NCBI RefSeq assembly: GCF_024347655.1
Contig: NZ_AP025514.1
Span: 2,604,001-2,668,000 of the forward strand
Length of the DNA stretch: 64,000 nt
Reading direction: 5' to 3'
Source: Vibrio toranzoniae
Lineage (GTDB): Bacteria > Pseudomonadota > Gammaproteobacteria > Enterobacterales > Vibrionaceae
A model generated the notes under the pieces. The model saw only the letters and a list, made by a program, of their open reading frames with translations. It had not been told where the DNA came from and did not search any database. Position numbers and translations under genes: made by a program. Shown in pieces: positions 49,639 through 61,969 of the stretch. Positions within the stretch are counted from its first letter, which is position 1; each line of letters opens with the position of its first letter.

Positions 49639-50265
49639 TTAAGCTAACTCACCAGGAACGAGAGGTACAAATCTCACGACCTCGATAACACTCGATAAAA
49701 ACTCGTCACCATGGCGAACAATCTTCAACAATTGCTGTTCATCATCACCGACAGGAATCAGTAAACGACCACCATCTTTAAGTTGTTGCAAAAGCACTTG
49801 AGGAATCGACTCAGCAGCAGCGGTGACAATAATCGCATCAAAAGGGGCTTTTGAAGACCACCCATGCCAGCCATCACCGTGTTTGGTTGAGATATTGTAG
49901 AAATCGAGTTGCTTCAACCTACGCTTAGCATTCCACTGTAGCGACTTTATTCTTTCAACCGAATAAACATGGTCAACAAGCTGAGCTAATACTGCGGTTT
50001 GGTAACCAGAACCGGTTCCGATCTCCAAAACGCGACTGTCTTGTTGTAACTCAAGTAACTCTGTCATTTTAGCAACGATGTATGGCTGAGAGATTGTTTG
50101 TCCCTGTCCGATAGGCAGCGCATTGTTATCATAAGCTTGATGGTACATTGCCTGTGATAAAAAGCTCTCTCTCGGCAGTTGGTAAATAGCATCGAGAACC
50201 TTATGATCCTGAATACCATTTTCAATCAAAAAAGTAACTAAGCGCTCGGCTTGTGGGTTGCTCAC
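49639..50265 (-). CDS. pcm: Protein-L-isoaspartate O-methyltransferase
   Basis: Repairs isoaspartyl residues in aged proteins using SAM. The 208 residues contain PRESFL, the SAM loop [18 protein letters not shown] and [13 protein letters not shown]. The start is GTG at 50265, directly after the surE stop codon, with AGGAG 8 nt upstream, so translation is coupled. Confidence 0.95.
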   Translation of the reverse strand: MSNPQAERLVTFLIENGIQDHKVLDAIYQLPRESFLSQAMYHQAYDNNALPIGQGQTISQPYIVAKMTELLELQQDSRVLEIGTGSGYQTAVLAQLVDHVYSVERIKSLQWNAKRRLKQLDFYNISTKHGDGWHGWSSKAPFDAIIVTAAAESIPQVLLQQLKDGGRLLIPVGDDEQQLLKIVRHGDEFLSSVIEVVRFVPLVPGELA

Positions 50266-51009
50266 TTACTTCTCTCCTAACCATGTTGTCATCGCACCTA
50301 ACGACTCGTGTGCCGTCAGATCAACTTGTAACGGTGTTACCGATACAAAGCCATGTTCGATAGCGTAAAAATCGGTACCTTCGCCGGCATCTTGCTCTTT
50401 GCCCGGAGGACCAAGCCAATAAATATCATGACCGCGGGGGTCTTTTTGCTTAATCATATCTTCAGCATGGTGACGAGCGCCAAGGCGTGTTACTTGAGTT
50501 CCAGACAACTGTTCTAAAGACAGGTCAGGCACATTGACGTTTAATAGGCGGTTAGTTGGGATTGGGTTGACTAAATGTTGTTCGACGATACCACGAGCAA
50601 TCACTGCCGCTGTCTTAAAATGTTTTTTACCCACCAGGGAAAACGCCACCGATTGAACGCCCAAGAAGTGCCCTTCCATTGCAGCAGCCACTGTGCCTGA
50701 ATAAAGTACATCGTCACCAAGGTTAGCACCATGATTAATGCCCGTTAAAACCAGATCGGGCATATCGTTCTTGAGCAGTTCATTTAACGCAAAATGCACA
50801 CAGTCGGTCGGTGTGCCTTGTACCGAATAGGTATTTTCAGCAATTTCTTGAACACGCAAAGGTTGTTCTAAAGTTAATGAATTTGAAGCACCTGAGCGAT
50901 TACGATCAGGTGCAACAATGATAACTTCAGCAAGATCACGTAATTCACTTGCTAGCTCATGAATACCTTGAGCATGCACACCATCATCGTTGCTGAGTAA
51001 AATCTTCAT
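50266..51009 (-). CDS. surE: 5'/3'-nucleotidase SurE
   Basis: Stationary-phase nucleotidase acting on nucleoside monophosphates and short polyphosphate. It has 247 residues from the ATG at 51009 (AAGGA 7 nt upstream) with the metal site LSNDDGVHA (D8, D9 region), SGASNSLT and [18 protein letters not shown]. An in-frame extension upstream encodes a seven-residue repeat but is probably untranslated (see findings). Part of truD-surE-pcm-nlpD-rpoS. Confidence 0.96.
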   Translation of the reverse strand: MKILLSNDDGVHAQGIHELASELRDLAEVIIVAPDRNRSGASNSLTLEQPLRVQEIAENTYSVQGTPTDCVHFALNELLKNDMPDLVLTGINHGANLGDDVLYSGTVAAAMEGHFLGVQSVAFSLVGKKHFKTAAVIARGIVEQHLVNPIPTNRLLNVNVPDLSLEQLSGTQVTRLGARHHAEDMIKQKDPRGHDIYWLGPPGKEQDAGEGTDFYAIEHGFVSVTPLQVDLTAHESLGAMTTWLGEK

Positions 51010-51011
51010 CT

Positions 51012-51072
51012 TGTATCCTTTCTTTTGTTCCAATGCCAAGTGACTAAATTCCAATATCAAGTGACTTAGCTC
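51012..51072 (-). repeat. 21-bp imperfect tandem repeat ahead of surE
   Basis: On the minus strand two successive copies of the form GGA(G/A)(C/T)T(A/T)AGTCACTTG(A/G)(T/C)ATT lie between truD and surE. They are in frame with surE and would encode [14 protein letters not shown] if read from a TTG at 51075. Confidence 0.7.
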
Positions 51073-51084
51073 CAAGCAGAATCG

Positions 51085-52131
51085 TTATTGCTCGTAGCTT
51101 CTTTCTACGTGTACTTCTTCAATCAATTCGCGAACGATCGCTGTTGCGAAACAACCCGCATCAAGAGAGAACTTAAGCGTGACATTATCTTCGTTCACTT
51201 CCCAAGTTAAATCCGTTGGTTTCAGTGACGCTTCACGACGATCATGGCGCATACGGTTACCACGAATCAGAGCCATTAGATCCGGTTCAGCATCAAGGTG
51301 TTTCTGCTCTAAAGCTTGAGACTCATCCGTCGTAGGCAAGGCATTATCTCCAGCCAAAGCAACAGTAACCAATGCTGCGCCGTTCGCGATGTCTTGGTTT
51401 ACTACTTCGATGTTGTCAGCCGTTACTGCTAGTTGAGTACCGTCTTTCACCACGATATCGCCCACCAATGCTGATGCAAACGCATCTTGCTCAATACGGT
51501 CTGAAAGGATCAGGTTGTAAATCCACGAACGAGCAGCAGAAAGGTACAAGCTGCGTTTATTCTGGTTACGAGTACGAACGTTATCGCGGCCCCAACGACG
51601 AGCTTCAGATAAGTTGTTACCTTCATTACCAAAACGTTGAGCACCAAAGTAGTTTGGTACGCCGACTTGAGCGACTTTTTCCAAACGCTTGACCACATCA
51701 TCGCAATCCGTTACTTCAGACAAGGTCAACTCAAATTGGTTGCCAACTAAATCGCCCGGACGTAACTTTTTGTTGTGGCGTGCTGTCGCTAGGATTTCGA
51801 TGCTTGGGTATTGTGCTAAGAACGCTGAAAAGTCAGGCTCACCTTTAGGTAGGTGAACGCTCAACCACTGCTCTGTCACTGCGTGACGGTCTTTCAAACC
51901 CGCCCAGCTCACGTCTTTCGACTTAACACCGCAAGCCTTAGCTAGCTCATTAGCCACGAAGCTCGTGTTCTCACCCGTTTTACGGATGCGAACCATTAGA
52001 TGCTCGCCTTCGCCAGTAAATTCAAAACCCAAGTCTTCATTAACGACAAAGTGTTCGGCTTTTGCTTTTAGTTTTGCTTTCGCAGTTGGTTTACCGTTTA
52101 GATAAGCCAATGAAGATAAAATATCTGACAT
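51085..52131 (-). CDS. truD: tRNA pseudouridine-13 synthase
   Basis: Modifies U13 of tRNA-Glu. It has 348 residues from the ATG at 52131 (MSDILSSLAYLNGKP, as in E. coli), with the catalytic Asp in AGLKDRHAVTEQW and NYFGAQRFGNEGNN. An upstream in-frame GTG overlaps the ispF stop and was not used. The ribosome site is weak, so coupling to ispF is likely. Confidence 0.95.
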   Translation of the reverse strand: MSDILSSLAYLNGKPTAKAKLKAKAEHFVVNEDLGFEFTGEGEHLMVRIRKTGENTSFVANELAKACGVKSKDVSWAGLKDRHAVTEQWLSVHLPKGEPDFSAFLAQYPSIEILATARHNKKLRPGDLVGNQFELTLSEVTDCDDVVKRLEKVAQVGVPNYFGAQRFGNEGNNLSEARRWGRDNVRTRNQNKRSLYLSAARSWIYNLILSDRIEQDAFASALVGDIVVKDGTQLAVTADNIEVVNQDIANGAALVTVALAGDNALPTTDESQALEQKHLDAEPDLMALIRGNRMRHDRREASLKPTDLTWEVNEDNVTLKFSLDAGCFATAIVRELIEEVHVERSYEQ

Positions 52132-52153
52132 GCTGTTCTTTTCGTGTTGGTGC

Positions 52154-52636
52154 TTACGCACTTTTAGTAATTAGGACCACCGCTTCACATGCGATGCCCT
52201 CTTTGCGACCTGTAAAACCTAAACGCTCAGTGGTCGTGGCTTTTACATTCACATTACTGATGCTGGTTTCTAAGTCTTGTGCAATAGCTTGGCACATAGA
52301 CTCTATATGAGGCGCCATTTTTGGCGATTGCGCCATGATAGTAATATCGGCATTACCAATCACGTAGCCTTGTTCTTTTACTCGACGATAAACGTCTTTC
52401 AATAGCTCACGGCTGTCTGCACCTTTCCACTCATCATCGGTATCTGGAAAATGACGACCAATATCACCCGCAGCAATCGCACCTAATAGAGCGTCACATA
52501 ACGCATGCAGGGCAACATCACCATCTGAGTGTGCAATAAGACCTTGTTCATAAGGGACGCTCACGCCACCAATAATTACCGGGCCTTCACCACCAAACTT
52601 ATGTACATCAAAGCCATGGCCAATACGAATCATCAT
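52154..52636 (-). CDS. ispF: 2-C-methyl-D-erythritol 2,4-cyclodiphosphate synthase
   Basis: Fifth step of the MEP isoprenoid pathway. The 160 residues have zinc ligands D and H in [11 protein letters not shown], plus [14 protein letters not shown] and the CTP-site [12 protein letters not shown]. Its ATG overlaps the ispD stop by one base (TAATG). Confidence 0.96.
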   Translation of the reverse strand: MMIRIGHGFDVHKFGGEGPVIIGGVSVPYEQGLIAHSDGDVALHALCDALLGAIAAGDIGRHFPDTDDEWKGADSRELLKDVYRRVKEQGYVIGNADITIMAQSPKMAPHIESMCQAIAQDLETSISNVNVKATTTERLGFTGRKEGIACEAVVLITKSA

Positions 52637-53337
52637 TATTCCTTATTCTGACTTAAATAGAACTCAGCAAGGGCTAAATCTTCTGGCTGAGTAATCTTAA
52701 AATTATCTGAGCGCCCTGTAACTAAAGCGGGCGATAAACCTTTCCACTCAAAGGCTGAAGCTTCATCGGTAATAGAAACACCTTGTTGAAGCGCCTCACT
52801 TAATGCATTCCACAGAGGTTTTGCTCTAAACATTTGCGGCGTCAGTGCATGCCACAAATCGGCTCGTTCAACGGTATGCTCGATCTGCCCTTGGGCACCA
52901 CGCTTCATCGTATCACGAACAGGAGCAGCCAAAATCGCCCCTACCTCATGACTCATTGCACCGGAGATCAAATTATCGATGTCACCTAATTGAACACAAG
53001 GCCTTGCCGCATCGTGAACCATAACCCAATCACCAAGCTGTTGCTCAGCGATATAATCTAAGGCAGAGAGTACTGAGTCCGCTCTTTCGCTTCCACCAGA
53101 CACTCTGAGCACTTTTGGATTCTTATTTAAGGCAAGCTCTGGGTAGTATGGGTCATCATCGCTAATAGCAACGACAATTTGAGAGACTTGTGGGTGAGAC
53201 AATAATTTCTCAACGGTGTGCTCTAAAATCGTTGTGCCGCTAATTTTTAGATATTGCTTAGGACGGTCGGCCTGCATTCGGCTGCCCACGCCCGCCGCAG
53301 GTACAACGGCAATCACGCTTTGAAGTTGAATCGACAT
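52636..53337 (-). CDS. ispD: 2-C-methyl-D-erythritol 4-phosphate cytidylyltransferase
   Basis: Third step of the MEP pathway (CTP + MEP). The 233 residues have the nucleotide loop [19 protein letters not shown] and VHDAARPCV. Its ATG overlaps the ftsB stop (TAATG). Confidence 0.96.
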   Translation of the reverse strand: MSIQLQSVIAVVPAAGVGSRMQADRPKQYLKISGTTILEHTVEKLLSHPQVSQIVVAISDDDPYYPELALNKNPKVLRVSGGSERADSVLSALDYIAEQQLGDWVMVHDAARPCVQLGDIDNLISGAMSHEVGAILAAPVRDTMKRGAQGQIEHTVERADLWHALTPQMFRAKPLWNALSEALQQGVSITDEASAFEWKGLSPALVTGRSDNFKITQPEDLALAEFYLSQNKE

Positions 53338-53618
53338 TAATGGGATTCCTCACCAATGATACGATAAAACGTTTCGCCTTCTTTCACCATTCCAAGTTCA
53401 TGACGTGCACGCTCTTCTATCGCGTCTAAGCCTTGGCGTAGATCGTCAATTTCCGCAAACATCTCAGCATTACGAAGATGAAGCTTTTCATTTACTTGCT
53501 GCTGAACTTGGATTTCGTTGTTCACACCGTAGTAATCAGAGATACCATTTTTACCAAACCACAGTGTGTGTTGTAGCCAGCCAAACACTATGAGCAAAAC
53601 TAAAGCAAAAATTCGCAT
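53337..53618 (-). CDS. ftsB: Cell division protein FtsB
   Basis: Bitopic divisome protein that bridges FtsL and FtsQ. The 93 residues have a short cytoplasmic N-terminus, one membrane helix ([19 protein letters not shown]) and a periplasmic coiled coil ([19 protein letters not shown]). First gene of ftsB-ispD-ispF-truD-surE-pcm-nlpD-rpoS. Confidence 0.95.
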   Translation of the reverse strand: MRIFALVLLIVFGWLQHTLWFGKNGISDYYGVNNEIQVQQQVNEKLHLRNAEMFAEIDDLRQGLDAIEERARHELGMVKEGETFYRIIGEESH

Positions 53619-53828
53619 AACACCTTTCGCTGGTTGAAAAAGAAGGAACTAGAATAAGGCACATATATACCATAATGCGCTTATTGGTGCGAGATATGTG
53701 GTACCAGGGAATCAATAAGTCGGGGAATTATTGTTGTTCGTAACACAAGATGATATTCCCACCTCCCTTCTCCGTAGGTCTCAATAATGACGAATTGTAG
53801 GTATAAAAAAGACAGTTTTATACAGGCA

Positions 53829-53861
53829 AAAAAATGCCCCGCATAAGCGAGGCATTTAAAA
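53829..53861 (-). terminator. eno terminator
   Basis: AAATGCC (53832-53838) / GGCATTT (53851-53857) with an inner CGC/GCG pair set and an ATAA loop; minus strand continues into T7. Confidence 0.83.
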
Positions 53862-53886
53862 GCATTAGTGCATAATTCGCTAGGAA

Positions 53887-55242
<1,356 letters not shown>

Positions 55243-55265
55243 CTACGCAGCTACCTGTATTCCTT

Positions 55266-56978
<1,713 letters not shown>

Positions 56979-57056
56979 TTATCGCCACAACGTGAAATCT
57001 ATCACACTGCAATTTTTTATTTTTTGCTTCAAATCAATTCATGATAAAAGCTTTGA

Positions 57057-57854
57057 TTATCTTTTCTCCTCAACTTTGACCTCATCCCACATGGAATCAA
57101 GCTGTTGTAGAGAAAAATCGGTTAAATTTTTATCTTGTTGACGAACTTTTTGTTCCACTCCTTTAAAGCGACGAGAAAACTTTAGATTAGCTTTGTTCAG
57201 CGCCGTTTCTGGGCTTTTACCTAAATGTCGCACCAAATTGACCGTCGCAAACAACAGATCTCCCAACTCTTCTTCAATCAAATCTTCGTTCGGTGTGACT
57301 TGCAGCGCCTCTTCCAACACTTCGTCAACTTCCTCTAAAACCTTATCTGCCACCGGGCCAATAGCGTCCCAATCAAAGCCAAATTTCGCAACCTGCTTTT
57401 GAATCTTTGTAGCACGCGAAAGTGCAGGTAGCGAGTTTGGTATTGAGTCTAGAATACTTTCTTGAGTTTTGCCTGCTTGTGCTTTTTCTTTGGCCTTTTC
57501 AGCTTCCCAGTTGGCATTAATTTCTTCATCACTGGCAAACTCGGTATCAGAGAACACATGCGGATGGCGACGTGTTAGCTTCTCATTGATACCATCAACC
57601 ACATCAGAGAACTCAAACAACCCCTGCTCTTTAGCTAACTGGCTGTAGAAAATCACCTGGAACAGCAAGTCACCCAACTCTTCTTGTAGGTTCGGCCAGT
57701 CTTTGTTGTGAATCGCGTCCACTACCTCATAGGTCTCTTCGATAGTATGCGGCACAATTGTTTCAAAATTTTGTTTTAAATCCCAAGGACAGCCACCTTC
57801 TGGATCGCGCAGCTTAGTCATAATCTGTTCAAGGTGTTCAATCGGGTGATTCAT
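57057..57854 (-). CDS. mazG: Nucleoside triphosphate pyrophosphohydrolase MazG
   Basis: House-cleaning hydrolase of NTPs, linked in E. coli to ppGpp turnover. The 265 residues carry two MazG domains with [10 protein letters not shown] and the EExxE pairs ([24 protein letters not shown]). Downstream of relA as in E. coli, but without mazEF between. Confidence 0.95.
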   Translation of the reverse strand: MNHPIEHLEQIMTKLRDPEGGCPWDLKQNFETIVPHTIEETYEVVDAIHNKDWPNLQEELGDLLFQVIFYSQLAKEQGLFEFSDVVDGINEKLTRRHPHVFSDTEFASDEEINANWEAEKAKEKAQAGKTQESILDSIPNSLPALSRATKIQKQVAKFGFDWDAIGPVADKVLEEVDEVLEEALQVTPNEDLIEEELGDLLFATVNLVRHLGKSPETALNKANLKFSRRFKGVEQKVRQQDKNLTDFSLQQLDSMWDEVKVEEKR

Positions 57855-57941
57855 CGTTTTCTTCCTATTACTGTCTTTGATTTTTAAACTTATAGCTTCA
57901 CTGAAACTAAAAGGTTCTCAAACTAAAAAAATACTAGAACT

Positions 57942-57976
57942 AAAAAAGGTGAGCAGCCAAAACCACTCACCTTTCT
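57942..57976 (-). terminator. relA terminator
   Basis: AAAGGTGAG (57945-57953) / CTCACCTTT (57966-57974), nine-base perfect stem, with T-rich sequence on the minus strand. Confidence 0.78.
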
Positions 57977-58146
57977 GTTTTTCTTGTTAAACAACGCGTC
58001 ATTCAATGCATTGTTCGGTTTTTACTAAGTACTTGGTTCTTCTAACAAGGCAACAAACTTACGAGACTTCTGAGCATAGCTTGCCTATGTGATGAAGCGA
58101 GTATAGTGCAGTTAACACAGTTAGAAGGCCAAGTACGACGTAAAAA

Positions 58147-60369
58147 CTAGCCTAGGCGTTTAACCGACATGACATCTTTGATTTGTTCTACTCGGCTCGT
58201 CACTCGACTCAGAATTTCAATATTGGTCACTTCCAAATCAAAATCCATTACCGACAGCTGACGTTTATAGTCGATACGGCTCTTCATTGTGGTCACACTG
58301 ATCTTTTCATTCGAGAACAGTGAGGTAATGTCTTTCAACAAACCATTACGCTCTAACGCTTCGACGCGTAGCGTTAGGATGTATGAGCCGACAAATCCAT
58401 GCCCCCAAACAGTATCGATAATACGTTCTGGAGCATGTAGGTTAAGTTCGCTTAGTTGTTCACAGTCACTACGGTGAACAGAGATACCACGACCTTGAGT
58501 GATGTAACCTTTAATCATATCGCCAGGAATAGGCTGACAACAGCGAGCGAGGTGTGTCATTAGGTTATCAACACCTTCAACCACTACCGCGTCTTTATTT
58601 GGACGACTCTGTTGTGCAGGCTTATTTTCCGACTCAAGCAGCTTTTCTAACGCTTTTTTATCTTCTTCTTCCGCCGTTGGTTTATTGACCAATGCATTGA
58701 TGTGGTTAACCACTTGGTTAATACGTAAGTCTCCACTGCCGATGCCAGCATAAAGCTCATCAGGTGTGTTAACGTTAAAGCGTTTTAGCGCATATTGGTC
58801 GGCATCTTTTAGGGTAGCCCCCACTTTCGCAAGTTCAACTTCAAGGATATCTCGACCGGCTTCTAAATTTTTCTCGCGGCTTTGTGCTCTGAACCATGCG
58901 TTGATTTTTGCACGAGCACGACCTGAGTGAACGAAACCTGTGGTTGGATTTAGCCAATCACGCGATGGATTTGGTTCTTTCTGAGTGATGATCTCTACTT
59001 GGTCGCCCATCGATAGTTTATGGGTAAACGGTACGATACGTCCTGCTACTTTGGCACCAATACAGCGGTGCCCTACCATCGAATGGATATGGTAAGCAAA
59101 ATCGAGAGGCGTAGCCCCCATCGGCAAATCGACCACGTCACCGCGAGGTGTAAATGCGTAGACACGGTCATCGAACACTTGGCTACGAACTTCATCTAGC
59201 ATCTCACCAGAATCCGACATCTCCTCTTGCCAATCGATAAGTTTACGCAACCAAGTAATTTTCTCGTCGTAACCACTGCGAGCGCTTGTAGCACCTTCTT
59301 TATACTTCCAGTGCGCAGCAACCCCCAGCTCAGAATCTTCGTGCATTTGCTTAGTACGGATTTGAATCTCAATGGTCTTACCTTCAGGACCAAGAACCAC
59401 GGTATGGATAGATTGGTAACCATTGGGTTTAGGGTTAGCTACATAGTCATCAAATTCACTGGGGAGGTGTTTATATTTGGTGTGAACCACACCTAGGCCG
59501 GCATAACAGTCTTGAAGTTGATCGGCGATGATACGCACAGCACGCACGTCAAAAAGCTCATCGAAGGCCAAGCCTTTCTTCTGCATTTTACGCCAGATAC
59601 TGTAGATGTGTTTTGGTCGACCACTCACTTCAGCATTGATGCTTGAACGTTGCATTTCTGCCGTTAAGTCGTTAACGAAGTCTGTGATGTATTGTTCACG
59701 TACAATGCGACGCTCAGACAACTGCTTGGCAATCTGCTTGTAGGTGTCTGGCTGTTGGTAACGAAATGCGTAATCTTCAATTTCCCATTTAAGCTGACCA
59801 ATGCCTAAGCGATTTGCTAATGGAGCGTAGATGTTGGAGCACTCTTTCGCCGCCGCACGACGCACAGCATCTGGAGCCTTTTTCACTTCAATAAGGTTAC
59901 ATATTCGCTCCGCCAGCTTGATAACTACGCAGCGGAAATCATCGACCATAGCCAATAACATGCGACGAACGTTATCGACTTGACCCGAGGCAGCACTGCC
60001 TTCAAGGGTGACGTTTAGCTGGCCCAAAGCCGCCATCTCTTCGACGCCATCAATCAACTTTACGATTTCTTTGCCGTAGCTTTCTTCAAACGCTTCGCGC
60101 TCAAAAACACCACTTGAGACGACGGGGAAAAGTTGTGCTGCCACTAAAGTGGCACGATCCATAGACAAGGTGACCAAAATTTCGATCATCTCGCGCCCAC
60201 GCCAAAGCAAGAGCGAAGCTTGTTCATGATCTTTTAAAAGCTCTTCACAGTGAAGGTAAACTTTGATCAGTTTATTCGAGGTCTTTGCATCTTGATTCAG
60301 TGACGCAATCCAACGTTCTAGCTCAAACTGTTCGCTTGGGTTTAAATGTGCGCTTCGTACCGCAACCAT
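58147..60369 (-). CDS. relA: (p)ppGpp synthetase RelA
   Basis: Ribosome-associated alarmone synthetase of the stringent response. It has 740 residues from the second of two adjacent ATG codons (MVAVRSAHLN matches E. coli). An inactive HD domain (no HD pair visible), synthetase domain with NPKPNGYQSIHTVV, a TGS domain (RVYAFTPRGDVVDLP), a zinc-finger-like region with ARCCQPIPGD and a C-terminal ACT/RRM. rlmD is upstream. Confidence 0.96.
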   Translation of the reverse strand: MVAVRSAHLNPSEQFELERWIASLNQDAKTSNKLIKVYLHCEELLKDHEQASLLLWRGREMIEILVTLSMDRATLVAAQLFPVVSSGVFEREAFEESYGKEIVKLIDGVEEMAALGQLNVTLEGSAASGQVDNVRRMLLAMVDDFRCVVIKLAERICNLIEVKKAPDAVRRAAAKECSNIYAPLANRLGIGQLKWEIEDYAFRYQQPDTYKQIAKQLSERRIVREQYITDFVNDLTAEMQRSSINAEVSGRPKHIYSIWRKMQKKGLAFDELFDVRAVRIIADQLQDCYAGLGVVHTKYKHLPSEFDDYVANPKPNGYQSIHTVVLGPEGKTIEIQIRTKQMHEDSELGVAAHWKYKEGATSARSGYDEKITWLRKLIDWQEEMSDSGEMLDEVRSQVFDDRVYAFTPRGDVVDLPMGATPLDFAYHIHSMVGHRCIGAKVAGRIVPFTHKLSMGDQVEIITQKEPNPSRDWLNPTTGFVHSGRARAKINAWFRAQSREKNLEAGRDILEVELAKVGATLKDADQYALKRFNVNTPDELYAGIGSGDLRINQVVNHINALVNKPTAEEEDKKALEKLLESENKPAQQSRPNKDAVVVEGVDNLMTHLARCCQPIPGDMIKGYITQGRGISVHRSDCEQLSELNLHAPERIIDTVWGHGFVGSYILTLRVEALERNGLLKDITSLFSNEKISVTTMKSRIDYKRQLSVMDFDLEVTNIEILSRVTSRVEQIKDVMSVKRLG

Positions 60370-60404
60370 CATGTCTTCCTAGTTATTATGTTTTATACCC
60401 AATT

Positions 60405-60468
60405 CAATATGACTAACTGGTTCCAAGTTAGTTCGACTCATATTGATATCAACGCAGTCTTAACTGCG
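60405..60468. repeat. Composite inverted repeat between rlmD and relA
   Basis: CAATATGA (60405-60412) and CTAACT (60413-60418) pair with AGTTAG (60426-60431) and TCATATTG (60438-60445), leaving a 6-nt one-sided bulge. A second hairpin CGCAGT/ACTGCG (60453-60468) follows. It looks like an interspersed palindromic element, but only one copy is in this window. Confidence 0.55.
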
Positions 60469-60484
60469 CCTTTGTGATTCATTT

Positions 60485-61804
60485 TTAAGCCTTGATAAAA
60501 AGAGCCATCGATTCTAGATGGCTGGTGTGGGGGAACATGTCCAACATACCAAGCTTGGCTAATTGATAGCCTTGTTTTTCTAGGCTCTCAGAATCTCTAG
60601 CTAGAGTAGCAGGATTACACGAAACATAAACCACACGCTTCGCGCCTAACGCTGAAATTTGATCAACAACCCCATTCGCTCCAGCCCGTGCTGGATCCAG
60701 TAATACTTTATCGAATTTCTCTTTTGCCCAAGGCTGTAAGGATAAGTCTTCTTCAAGGTTCGCTTGGTAAAATTCCGTATTACTTAGCTGGTTTAATGCT
60801 GCATTAGATGCGGCCTGTTCTACCATTTCAGTAACACCTTCCACACCAACCACAAACGCCGATTGTTGTGCGATAGGTAAGCTGAAGTTACCTAAACCAC
60901 AAAACAGATCAAGCACCCGCTCATCCGCTTGAGGTTCTAGCCACTCGATCGCTTGAGCCACCATCTGTTGATTGACCTTTTGATTCACTTGAATAAAGTG
61001 ATTTGGCTCAAACGGCAATGTCACACCAGTTTCATTATAAGCTGGCGTATCACCCACCAAACGAATCAACTTGTCAGCTTCTGGCATCGAATACAGCGTA
61101 GCGCCTTCTGCCTGAGCCAACTCAATCAAAGATTGCTCATCTTTTTCAACCAAAGGCTTAAGGTGACGTAGCACCATGACAGGACCAGTATCGCCCAGCA
61201 CCAATTCTACGTGTCCTAAAGAGGTAAGGTTACTGAAAGTGTTAAGTAAATTTTTCAGCTTTGGCAGCAGTACATTAAGACGGAAATCAAGCACAGCACA
61301 GTCGGTGATATTTTCAATCTGCTTACTTTGCTTCTTACGGAAACCGAACTGAAGCTGCTGTGTCTTTTTATCAACAAATAGGCTGATGCGCGCACGGCGA
61401 CGATAACCCGTTTCATCACCCACGATCGGTTGGGCAACTTCGGTTTCAACGGTTTGATATTGGCTCATCAGATGTGAAAGAGACTGTGCTTTGTGCTCAA
61501 CCTGAGAGGCGTAACCAAAATGCTGAAGATGACAGCCACCACACTGATTAAAGTGCTTACAAAACGGCTTTAGGCGCTGCTCGCTTGGCTTTAATAATTT
61601 GATGAGTTTCGCGCGTGCAAATTTACTCTTACTCTCAGTCAGTTGAATGACCACCTGCTCACCGGGCAATGCCCCATCAATGAAAACAGGTTTGTTTTTC
61701 TGATAAGCGATGCCAGCGCCATTGTGATCCATTCGTTCAACCAAAACCGATTGATGCTTGGTCTCGAATTGAGTTTTCTTTTTTGGTTGGAAAAAACGTG
61801 CCAT
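60485..61804 (-). CDS. rlmD: 23S rRNA (uracil-1939-C5)-methyltransferase
   Basis: SAM-dependent Fe-S enzyme (formerly rumA). The 439 residues have an N-terminal TRAM domain ([15 protein letters not shown]), the [4Fe-4S] cysteines ([10 protein letters not shown], then CAVLD), SAM motif [13 protein letters not shown] and the catalytic Cys in [11 protein letters not shown]. Divergent from barA, upstream of relA. Confidence 0.96.
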   Translation of the reverse strand: MARFFQPKKKTQFETKHQSVLVERMDHNGAGIAYQKNKPVFIDGALPGEQVVIQLTESKSKFARAKLIKLLKPSEQRLKPFCKHFNQCGGCHLQHFGYASQVEHKAQSLSHLMSQYQTVETEVAQPIVGDETGYRRRARISLFVDKKTQQLQFGFRKKQSKQIENITDCAVLDFRLNVLLPKLKNLLNTFSNLTSLGHVELVLGDTGPVMVLRHLKPLVEKDEQSLIELAQAEGATLYSMPEADKLIRLVGDTPAYNETGVTLPFEPNHFIQVNQKVNQQMVAQAIEWLEPQADERVLDLFCGLGNFSLPIAQQSAFVVGVEGVTEMVEQAASNAALNQLSNTEFYQANLEEDLSLQPWAKEKFDKVLLDPARAGANGVVDQISALGAKRVVYVSCNPATLARDSESLEKQGYQLAKLGMLDMFPHTSHLESMALFIKA

Positions 61805-61969
61805 TGCTTATGCCTAATGTATCTTTTAATTAGTAATTGGTATCCAGGGCTCACTATTCTGCCTTGGAATCATTGTCGAACGTCACGGCTTTGATTAAGC
61901 TTACCGTTCACTTAACCGCCATTGGGTGCGTTATTTTCCCATATCCAGACCTCGATGTAATTAAAGAAC

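Noticed and set aside
57855..58146. mazEF toxin-antitoxin pair between relA and mazG as in E. coli
   Set aside because: The 292-bp interval holds only a terminator and no paired small frames.
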